From positions 1-14,719 of the forward strand of contig DASQLD010000343.1 in assembly GCA_035630195.1 (NCBI GenBank): 14,719 bases of DNA, in the 5' to 3' direction. Under the pieces are notes generated by a model, which did no database searches, was not told the origin of the DNA, and was given only the letters and a program-made list of their open reading frames with translations. This DNA comes from DASQDN01 sp035630195. GTDB taxonomy: Bacteria; Acidobacteriota; Terriglobia; Bryobacterales; Bryobacteraceae. This document shows, piece after piece, positions 1 through 6,180 of this stretch (position 1 is the stretch's first letter; each line of letters opens with the position of its first letter). A program made the translations under genes and the position numbers.

Positions 1-563
1 TACAGACGAATTGTGAGCGACATCGGACGGGCGAGGTGACTGATTAGCTCGATGGGGAGCATCAGAGGAGTCAACCACGGAATCGGACCGGTGAAGTGCT
101 TCAAATAATGCGCGCCGTTCTCTTTGAAACCCAGGATGTTGTAAACCAGAAACGTGGCCATCGCGCAGCCGGCCGGAACCGGCGCGAACATCGTGGGCGA
201 TTCAAAGGAGGGAATAACACCGATCAAGTTGCCGAAAAGCACGAATATGAACAGCGTGCCTGCGAATGCCACATATTTCCTGCCGTCATGGCCGATGATT
301 TCATCGGCTTGCTGGCGCTGGAAGAGATAGACGAGTTCGAACAAGTGCTGAAGCTTCCCGGGCTTGTCAACCGAGAGACGCGATTTGAGAATGGCAAACA
401 GGACGACGATGATCAACGCGACCAGGATCTCCATGGCGACGAAGTTCACCCACGGCCTGTCGGGATTGGCGGCGTGGACTCCAAACAGGTTCAGGACTGC
501 TTGCGCAGGAGCCGCGAAGTAGTTGTTGAGCAGCTCTGTAAACCAGAGCTCATGATGTCCCAT
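1..563 (-). CDS. atpB: F-type ATP synthase F0 subunit a, 3' end cut by window
   Basis: Subunit a forms the two proton half-channels beside the c-ring in the inner membrane. The visible 187 residues start MGHHELWFTELL and include hydrophobic segments at about 41-59 and 97-118, a further one at about 125-146, and the conserved helix at about 161-187. That last helix ends in SLTIRL; its arginine, residue 186, fits the essential channel arginine (Arg210 in E. coli). The C-terminal half lies beyond the window start, so the gene is partial, not truncated biologically as far as can be seen. The start overlaps the atpI stop by 14 bases and has no clear Shine-Dalgarno sequence, which suggests translational coupling. 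The order atpZ-atpI-atpB is the usual head of a bacterial atp operon. Confidence 0.95.
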   Translation of the reverse strand, partial: MGHHELWFTELLNNYFAAPAQAVLNLFGVHAANPDRPWVNFVAMEILVALIIVVLFAILKSRLSVDKPGKLQHLFELVYLFQRQQADEIIGHDGRKYVAFAGTLFIFVLFGNLIGVIPSFESPTMFAPVPAGCAMATFLVYNILGFKENGAHYLKHFTGPIPWLTPLMLPIELISHLARPMSLTIRL

Positions 564-927
564 ACGTGAGTTCGTAAACGACTTCCAGAACAACCGCGAC
601 TATGTGTACAAAACAGCCAGCAAGAGCGGCAAGGAAGCCGGTTTCTGAAACACTAAGAATAACATACAGAATCCCAAGCATTAAGAGATATCGAAACACG
701 GCCACGAGGGCGGCGGGACCGCTGCCCGATGGACGCTCTACTGATCCGATGGACATGCTGAGGCGGGCCATCCACCAGGCGTTTCCGAACGAGATTGCGA
801 CGCCCGCGAAGAATCCTGCAAAGCCGGGCCATCCAGCAAAGAACCAAGCGGCCGCAAGACCCATTCCTGCGAGAGCGAACATCATCGTGTAAACGCGGCG
901 CGCGACGGCTATGCCATCAGTCTTCAT
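550..927 (-). CDS. atpI: ATP synthase subunit I (AtpI-like membrane protein)
   Basis: A 125-residue very hydrophobic protein with about four membrane segments (roughly residues 13-30, 32-50, 70-88 and 90-112). This matches the ATP synthase I chain family, which helps assemble the c-ring and precedes atpB in many operons. The frame is open further upstream to 1035, but the start at MKTDGIAVARR is chosen because the extension reads as low-complexity sequence inside atpZ, while this ATG overlaps the atpZ stop by 11 bases in the arrangement expected for coupled genes. The identification rests on size, hydrophobicity and position; the family is poorly conserved in sequence. Confidence 0.82.
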   Translation of the reverse strand: MKTDGIAVARRVYTMMFALAGMGLAAAWFFAGWPGFAGFFAGVAISFGNAWWMARLSMSIGSVERPSGSGPAALVAVFRYLLMLGILYVILSVSETGFLAALAGCFVHIVAVVLEVVYELTYGTS

Positions 928-1147
928 GCTTTTTGAGGAACTTGAAGATCTGAAGGAAACCGGAAATGATCCCAAGAACCATGAATACCAAATAGAGGTA
1001 GGTTGTGCCGAAGTATTTGTCCAGCCAATAGCCAATCAGATACCCGGCAAAAACACAACTCGGGAGGACAAAAGCGAGCGAGCTATATTCGCCCGCGATG
1101 ACCCAGATGCTCTTCTTTTGGGGATCTTTCAGCGGGTCTTCTTCCAT
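917..1147 (-). CDS. atpZ: AtpZ/AtpI-family small membrane protein
   Basis: A 76-residue protein with two membrane helices (about residues 17-40 and 46-68) and a charged C-terminal tail KFLKKHED. Between the helices is the motif GYLIGYWLDKYFGT, characteristic of the AtpZ family (putative F0F1-ATPase subunit, in Bacillus proposed to act with AtpI in magnesium/calcium handling or ATP synthase assembly). It overlaps hemD upstream by 19 bases and atpI downstream by 11 bases, so the four genes are very likely one transcript. The start MEEDPLKDP gives the typical short charged N-terminus of the family. Confidence 0.88.
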   Translation of the reverse strand: MEEDPLKDPQKKSIWVIAGEYSSLAFVLPSCVFAGYLIGYWLDKYFGTTYLYLVFMVLGIISGFLQIFKFLKKHED

Positions 1148-1956
1148 AGAATGTCGGACGCCTTTTCGGCCGTTTCTTTGACAAGGATGCCGAGCTTTGG
1201 GTGAGAGGGTTCGAGGTCGGGTTGGAATCCGTACTCGATGAGGGTTTCGGTTGTCGTGGGGCCGATGGAAGCAATGACACTTTTGCGCACGCCTCGGGCG
1301 ACCGCTTCTTCGAGTCCCATATCCCGAGCAATCTGCATGAGATGAACGACTTGCTGGGACGTTGTGAACATGGTGACGTCGAAGGTTTCTTTGGCGAGAC
1401 GCGAAACGGCTTCCCTTAGCGGACCGAGATCCTCAGGAAGTTCGTACGCGTAGACAGGAACCGACACCACACCGGCGCCCATCTGCTTCAACGCGGCGAT
1501 GAGCTCCTGGTTGGTCTTGCCATATTCCTGTACCGCGATTCGACGTTCCGGACGACCCTCGATGGATTGCATGAGCTCACGCCAAGTGTTCGGCTCGGGA
1601 GCATTGATATGGACAGGGACACTGAGCTCGCGCAAGGCGGCAGAAGGCTTCGGTCCGCGGGCCACTACGGTGAGGCGGCGCAGCGCGGCGGTGATTGTCT
1701 CGGGATCATGACGTGAGCTGAGGACTTTGATGAGATGACGCGTTCCGACACCGGTCAGAAAAATCACCATGTCGAATTCGCCGGCAAGCAGACGTTCGGC
1801 AAATCGGAATGCTTCCTCATTGCGTTCAAGCGGGACCTCACGCATGGACGGAGCGACAAAAGGCTCGCCTTGCTTGCGTGTAATCAACTCGGCGGTCTCA
1901 ACGGCGCGGCGACTCTCGAGTGAGAGAACACGTTTTCCTGCGAAGGACATGTTCAT
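1129..1956 (-). CDS. hemD: Uroporphyrinogen-III synthase
   Basis: HemD cyclises hydroxymethylbilane to uroporphyrinogen III, the branch point of haem, sirohaem and cobalamin synthesis, in the cytoplasm. The 275-residue protein is close to the family's usual length of about 250 and shows its sparse landmarks in order: FLTGVGTRHL (about 66-75), ARGPKPSAALREL (99-111), VPVYAYE (166-172), FTTSQQVVHLM (197-207), SIGPTTTETLIEYG (230-243) and SHPKLGILV (251-259). The frame is open to 2118, but that would run through the oppositely oriented GMC gene, so the start is placed at MNMSFAGKRV (1956); 1950 is equally possible. No Shine-Dalgarno precedes either. A -10-like TATACT lies only a few bases upstream, so the message may be leaderless. 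The stop overlaps atpZ by 19 bases. Confidence 0.9.
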   Translation of the reverse strand: MNMSFAGKRVLSLESRRAVETAELITRKQGEPFVAPSMREVPLERNEEAFRFAERLLAGEFDMVIFLTGVGTRHLIKVLSSRHDPETITAALRRLTVVARGPKPSAALRELSVPVHINAPEPNTWRELMQSIEGRPERRIAVQEYGKTNQELIAALKQMGAGVVSVPVYAYELPEDLGPLREAVSRLAKETFDVTMFTTSQQVVHLMQIARDMGLEEAVARGVRKSVIASIGPTTTETLIEYGFQPDLEPSHPKLGILVKETAEKASDILWKKTR

Positions 1957-1989
1957 CACAGTATACTGGCGGCATATGCTGCAGGTCAG
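1957..1989. promoter_or_regulatory. Candidate divergent promoter with 10-bp palindrome
   Basis: Only 19 bases separate the hemD start (1956, minus) and the GMC start (1976, plus). They are centred on a perfect palindrome CAGTATACTG at 1959-1968. It holds TATACT on the plus strand (1962-1967) and on the minus strand (1965-1960). For the minus strand, CTGACC at 1989-1984 is a 4-of-6 match to a -35 box with an 18-base spacer. The plus-strand -35 is weak. Transcription from these boxes would begin at or just before the start codons. The palindrome could instead be an operator. This is inferred from sequence only. Confidence 0.4.
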
Positions 1990-3625
1990 CCGCGCGCAGT
2001 CCACGTATGACGCGATCGTTGTGGGATCCGGAGCTACCGGAGGATGGGCCGCTAAGGAACTTACGGAATCAGGGATGCGCGTCGCGCTCCTCGAAGCGGG
2101 TAAACCCGTTTCACCCAAGGACTTTACCGAGCACGTCCAATCATGGCAATTGAAATATCTGGGATTCTCCCCTAAGATTCGTGAAGATCGCCCGATCCAA
2201 AGTAACTGCTACGCGTGCACTGAATATAACCATGAGTGGTTCGTCAACGACAAAGACAACCCGTACACCCAGGAAAAGCCGTTTAGCTGGATTAGGCAGC
2301 GCGTAGTCGGTGGACGCACCTTGAGTTGGGGTCGGCAGAGCTATCGCATGAGCGATCTGGACTTCAAGGCCGCCTCGCATGACGGCTACGGCGATGATTG
2401 GCCGATCTCGTACGAGGAGATGGTTCCGTATTATGAGAAGGTCGAACGCTATGTCGGCATCAGCGGCATGGCGGAAGGTCTGTCGCAGTTGCCGGACAGC
2501 ATCTTTCTGCCTCCGATGGAGATGACTTGTTCCGAGCTGACGGTGCGGAAAGCAATTAAGGACAAATTCGGACGAACATTGACGATTGGGCGCGTGGCCA
2601 TTTTGACGAAAGCTCATAACGGCCGAGCGGCTTGCCACTATTGCGGGCCGTGCGAGCGCGGTTGTGTCACCAATTCCTACTTCAGCAGTCCTTTCACGAC
2701 GATTAAGGATGCCCAGGCTACGGGCAGGCTGTCGTTAATTACCAATGCAGTGGCCGCTCGCGTGTTGATGCAGGATGGGAAGGCTACCGGCATCGAATAT
2801 ATTGACGCGGTCAGCAAGCAGACACGCGAGGTGAAGGCGAAGATCGTCATGTTGTGCGCTTCGACACTCGAATCGACGCGGCTGATGTTGAACTCGGGTA
2901 TTTGCAACTCGAGCGGCGTGCTCGGGAAGTATCTGATGGACCATATTTATGAGGGTGGAGCCAATGGCATCATGCCGATCCCGGAAGCGAAACCCTGGGT
3001 TGGAATGCCTCGGCGTCCGAATGGCATTTACATTCCACGTTTCCGTAACGTGAAAGAGAAAGAGACAAACGGATTCATTCGAGGCTATGGGTATCAGGGC
3101 GGAGGGATGCCTTCATTCGATTTCGGCGCGCCTGGTTTCGGCAAGTCGTACAAGGAAGGCGTGCATAAGGGCCGGTACTCAATGCAGATCGGGCTCTGGG
3201 GCGAGTGCCTCGCGCGGAAAGAAAATTACGTCGAGATCGACAAGGAACGGAAGGACGCATACGGGATTCCGATCCTGAAGATGAATTGCAGTTGGGGGCC
3301 GAACGATTTGAAGCTGTATCAGGACGGTCGCGAGCAGGCTGTGGAGATGCTGAAGGCTGCCGGCGCGGAGGAGGTTCGGATGACAGGGGGGAACCCGTCG
3401 GTGCCAGGCCACTGCATTCACGAAATCGGGACGGCGCGGATGGGCAAGGACGCCAAGACGAGCGTATTGAATCAGTACGCGCAGGCTTGGGATGTGCCGA
3501 ATCTTTTTTGTACCGACGGCGCCGCTTGGGTGTCGAGCGGATGTCAGAATCCTACGCTGACGATGATGGCGATTACGGTTCGCGCCTGCGATTACATTAA
3601 GCGGGAGTACTCGAAGCAGGTTTAG
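1976..3625 (+). CDS. GMC-family FAD-dependent oxidoreductase with Cys cluster
   Basis: A 549-residue flavoprotein of the glucose-methanol-choline superfamily, which oxidises alcohols or sugars using FAD. The start MLQVSRAQ places the FAD-binding GSGATGG at residues 17-23 and the ribose-binding Glu at 40. GGRTLSWG (about 112-119) is the GMC signature region. The C-terminal domain has HEIGTARMG with His482 and CQNPTLT with Asn525, matching the family's catalytic His/Asn pair. Four cysteines in CHYCGPCERGC (220, 223, 226, 230) sit where Fe-S-containing FAD glucose/fructose dehydrogenases bind a 3Fe-4S cluster. No signal peptide is visible, and no small Tat subunit or cytochrome partner is adjacent. 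The substrate cannot be named. It is followed after 11 bases by the ASPIC gene, so it is probably the first gene of a three-gene operon. Confidence 0.9.
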   Translation: MLQVSRAQSTYDAIVVGSGATGGWAAKELTESGMRVALLEAGKPVSPKDFTEHVQSWQLKYLGFSPKIREDRPIQSNCYACTEYNHEWFVNDKDNPYTQEKPFSWIRQRVVGGRTLSWGRQSYRMSDLDFKAASHDGYGDDWPISYEEMVPYYEKVERYVGISGMAEGLSQLPDSIFLPPMEMTCSELTVRKAIKDKFGRTLTIGRVAILTKAHNGRAACHYCGPCERGCVTNSYFSSPFTTIKDAQATGRLSLITNAVAARVLMQDGKATGIEYIDAVSKQTREVKAKIVMLCASTLESTRLMLNSGICNSSGVLGKYLMDHIYEGGANGIMPIPEAKPWVGMPRRPNGIYIPRFRNVKEKETNGFIRGYGYQGGGMPSFDFGAPGFGKSYKEGVHKGRYSMQIGLWGECLARKENYVEIDKERKDAYGIPILKMNCSWGPNDLKLYQDGREQAVEMLKAAGAEEVRMTGGNPSVPGHCIHEIGTARMGKDAKTSVLNQYAQAWDVPNLFCTDGAAWVSSGCQNPTLTMMAITVRACDYIKREYSKQV

Positions 3626-3631
3626 TCTGGC

Positions 3632-3661
3632 CGCAGATGAACGCAGATGCACGTAGATTTT
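3632..3661 (+). repeat. Tandem decamer repeat, CGCAGATGAA type
   Basis: Three consecutive 10-base units: CGCAGATGAA (3632-3641), CGCAGATGCA (3642-3651) and a degenerate CGTAGATTTT (3652-3661). I recognise this as resembling a dispersed element found in many environmental bacterial genomes, whose reverse translation gives peptides like ICVHLR; here the minus strand reads CICVHLRP. It lies directly between the GMC stop and the ASPIC gene and supplies that gene's first codons. Only this copy is visible in the window. Confidence 0.55.
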
Positions 3662-5148
3662 TGGGTTGGTTCTTCTGCTTCGCGACCGTTCCCTGGGAGA
3701 TGCGGCCTCTTCCGTTCACGTTGTTGAATGGGGAGACGGCCAAGAAGCAGTTGCCGGCTTCGGTTCCGGGTGGTTTTGCTGTTTTCGATTACGACAACGA
3801 CGGCAAGCTTGATCTGTTCTTTCCGAATGGCGCAGGATCGCATGCTCTGCTTCGCAATAAGGGAGAGCTTCAGTTCGAAGATGTAACGGAACGCGCGGGC
3901 CTGCACGAGTCGGAGTTTGCGTTTGGGGCTACGGCGGGCGACTTCGATAAAGACGGGTTTGTCGATTTGGTCGTCTCAGGATTGAAACGTGTTTTGTTAT
4001 ATCGCAATAGAGGCGATGGCACGTTTGATCGTCTGGACGCGATCGACAATCATGGCCGCTGGTCTGTCGCTTCGAGTTGGGTCGATATCGAGAACGATGG
4101 CGACCTCGATCTGTTTGTCGTCAACTATGTCGATTGGCGCCCGGAGAAAGAACGCGAGTGCCTGGTTAACGGTAAGCCTGATTTTTGTCATCCGCGGTTT
4201 TATGGGCCGACTCCGAATGCTCTGTTTCGCAACGATGGAGGCGGGAAGTTTATCGACATCTCGGATTCGTCGGGGATTTCAAAGCATCGCGGCAAGGGCA
4301 TGTCGGCGGCCACTGCCGATTTCAATGGCGATGGATTGACGGACATCTTCGTCACCAACGATCGTAGCTTTGCGTTTTATTTCCGAAACCTTGGCGCGGG
4401 GAGGTTTGAGGAAGCGGCTTTCGATGTTGGAATCGCTGCGCCGGAGGATGGAAAGCCGGTATCCGGAATGGGCGTTGATGCGCAGGACTTCGATAACGAT
4501 GGACGCCCCGACATTGTTTACACGGCGCTACGCGATGAAACATTTCCGCTCTATCGGAATACCGGGAAAGGTTTTGCGGAAGTTACGTCGCCGAGCAGGA
4601 TGTCGGTGCTGACCCGCTCGATGTCTGGATGGGGCATGGCGTTTGCGGATGTCGACAACGACGGATGGAAGGACATCGTTGCGGCCCGCAGCGATGCGTT
4701 GTCACCGACAGGCGGAAGAGGATCGGCGGCAATGGAGCCGCCTTCGTGGTTCCGTAACTCGCGTAAGGGCAGCTTCACCGCCGGTACGGGCTGGGACGCT
4801 TTGCCTCGCGCGATGTACCGAGGCGTGGTCGCTGCCGATTTCGATGAGGATGGCTGCGTGGATTTCGTTTTCACGGCCTTGAACACTGCAGCACAGATTC
4901 TGCGAAATCCTTGCGAGTCAACCGGCAATTGGTTGAAAGTGGACGCGCGTGTGCCTGGGACGCGAGTGCGGGTCGGTCAGCAGTGGCGGTATGTGACTAC
5001 GTCGACGGGGTATGCTTCCTCCTATCTCGGACCGCTTCACTTTGGAGTGGGCTCTGCGAAAGAAATCGAAGTAGAAGTGTTCCTTCCTGGTGATGTTGTC
5101 CGCAAGATGGTCACGCCCACGAATCGCACGATTAAGATCGAGCCATGA
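3637..5148 (+). CDS. CRTAC1-like FG-GAP/VCBS propeller protein with ASPIC/UnbV domain
   Basis: A 503-residue predicted exported protein. The N-terminus MNADARRFLGWFFCFATVPW has two arginines followed by a hydrophobic stretch, a plausible signal peptide. Seven calcium-binding DxDxDG-type loops begin at residues 51, 102, 150, 228, 284, 338 and 401, as in a seven-bladed FG-GAP/integrin-like beta-propeller. The C-terminus (about 431-503; NWLKVDARV, TGYASSYLGPLHFGVG) matches the ASPIC/UnbV domain but is compact, lacking the usual middle part. Its biochemical function is unknown; relatives are extracellular or periplasmic and abundant in Acidobacteriota. The start codon lies inside the tandem decamer repeat and has no clear Shine-Dalgarno; the next in-frame ATG (Met22) would remove the signal-like segment. 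The stop overlaps the TPR start as ATGA, so the two are co-translated. Confidence 0.85.
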   Translation: MNADARRFLGWFFCFATVPWEMRPLPFTLLNGETAKKQLPASVPGGFAVFDYDNDGKLDLFFPNGAGSHALLRNKGELQFEDVTERAGLHESEFAFGATAGDFDKDGFVDLVVSGLKRVLLYRNRGDGTFDRLDAIDNHGRWSVASSWVDIENDGDLDLFVVNYVDWRPEKERECLVNGKPDFCHPRFYGPTPNALFRNDGGGKFIDISDSSGISKHRGKGMSAATADFNGDGLTDIFVTNDRSFAFYFRNLGAGRFEEAAFDVGIAAPEDGKPVSGMGVDAQDFDNDGRPDIVYTALRDETFPLYRNTGKGFAEVTSPSRMSVLTRSMSGWGMAFADVDNDGWKDIVAARSDALSPTGGRGSAAMEPPSWFRNSRKGSFTAGTGWDALPRAMYRGVVAADFDEDGCVDFVFTALNTAAQILRNPCESTGNWLKVDARVPGTRVRVGQQWRYVTTSTGYASSYLGPLHFGVGSAKEIEVEVFLPGDVVRKMVTPTNRTIKIEP

Positions 5149-6170
5149 TTTTCGCGCTGCTGTTGTTCTTTCAAAGTCTGTCCGAGCAAGGTGCACGGGC
5201 GATGAAAGAGAATCGATTCACAGACGCGGAACGAATCTATCGCCAGTTGGTGAAGGAAGAACCGAATGAGCCGCGGCTTCGGATGAATTTGGGGCTTGCT
5301 TTGTTTTCGGCTGCGAAATATCCCGAAGCTTCGATCGAGTTTGAGAAGTTTTTAAAAGCGGTTCCAGCACCGGGCCCGGGGCATTTCATGCTTGGCGTGT
5401 CGCGATTGAAGTTGCGCAAGCCATGCGAGGCAATTTCGGCGCTCGAGAGCGCGCGCAAGTGGCAGGCGTCGTCGCAAGTTGTCCTGGAGCTTGGCGACGC
5501 GTATTTCGGTTGCAAGCGCTATGCGCAAGCTGCGGCAGCGTTTGAAGCTCTCGGAGATACCCCGAAGGGTCTGCAGGGAGCGGGTCTGAGTTACGCGCGG
5601 CTTGGCAAGCAGCAGGAAGCGAGCGATGCATTCGCAAAGTTGGAGAAGCTACCTCCGTCCGCTGAGCTTCATGAATTGCTGGCTGAAGTTCGCACCCTTG
5701 AGAATCGCCATGGGGACGCTGTGAAGGAATTGGAAGAGGCGGTACGCCTGGCGCCTAAGGACGAGCGACTGCGACGTCTTTATGCAAGAGCGTTGTGGCG
5801 CGCCGGCCAGTACGAAGAAGCGCGTAAGGTCTATGCGTCGCTTGTAGCGCGATGGAGTAACGATCCGGAATTCAACTATGAGTACGGCGACACGCTAGTT
5901 CGGATCGAGGGTGTCGAAGCTGGACTGCCGCTGCTTGAAAAGGCTGTGAAGGCCGCGCCGGAGCTGATAGCGGCTCGTGGCGCGTTGGGGAAAGCTCTAT
6001 TGCAGATTGGCCGCACGAAGGAGAGCATCCCGCACCTCGATGCAGCGGCTCAGCAGGATGCAACGGTTTTGTTGCCCCTGAGCAGGGCTTATAAAGCAAT
6101 AGGCCGCCTGCAAGAGGCGGCCCGTATCGAAGCGGAATACAAACAGCGAGTGTCCGAGTCTCAGAACTGA
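5145..6170 (+). CDS. TPR-repeat protein
   Basis: A 341-residue protein made almost wholly of tetratricopeptide repeats: about ten helical hairpins from residue 14 to 335 with the expected A/G/Y pattern, such as NRFTDAERIYRQLVKEEPNEP and GQYEEARKVYASLV. It begins with a short hydrophobic segment (MIFALLLFF), perhaps a minimal signal peptide or anchor, so it may work in the periplasm as a scaffold for the ASPIC protein encoded just upstream; that partnership is inferred from the four-base ATGA overlap. Its last codons overlap the 3' end of receptor A by 10 bases on the opposite strand. A remnant of its 3' end recurs at 9655-9687. No enzymatic domain is seen. Confidence 0.85.
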   Translation: MIFALLLFFQSLSEQGARAMKENRFTDAERIYRQLVKEEPNEPRLRMNLGLALFSAAKYPEASIEFEKFLKAVPAPGPGHFMLGVSRLKLRKPCEAISALESARKWQASSQVVLELGDAYFGCKRYAQAAAAFEALGDTPKGLQGAGLSYARLGKQQEASDAFAKLEKLPPSAELHELLAEVRTLENRHGDAVKELEEAVRLAPKDERLRRLYARALWRAGQYEEARKVYASLVARWSNDPEFNYEYGDTLVRIEGVEAGLPLLEKAVKAAPELIAARGALGKALLQIGRTKESIPHLDAAAQQDATVLLPLSRAYKAIGRLQEAARIEAEYKQRVSESQN

Positions 6171-6180
6171 ATTCTGAGAC
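6158..6180. terminator. Hairpin at convergent gene ends
   Basis: A perfect 9-bp inverted repeat, GTCTCAGAA (6158-6166) and TTCTGAGAC (6172-6180), with a five-base loop. It spans the stop codons of the TPR gene (plus) and receptor A (minus), which overlap by 10 bases. The position suggests a bidirectional terminator or end-stabilising hairpin. There is no T-tract on either side, so intrinsic termination is unproven. The paralogous site near 9699-9719 keeps only an imperfect version. Confidence 0.42.

Noticed and set aside
1769..1975. N-terminal extension of the GMC oxidoreductase to 1769
   Set aside because: It would run through hemD on the opposite strand, and the FAD-binding fold starts a few residues after the start at 1976.
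1957..2118. N-terminal extension of hemD to 2118
   Set aside because: The extra 54 residues overlap the GMC coding sequence on the other strand and do not resemble HemD; the family N-terminus fits the start at 1956/1950.
3205..3600. A 131-codon plus-strand frame inside the GMC gene
   Set aside because: It overlaps the conserved C-terminal GMC domain in another frame, is rich in Arg/Gly/Asp from GC-rich codons, and has no family resemblance.
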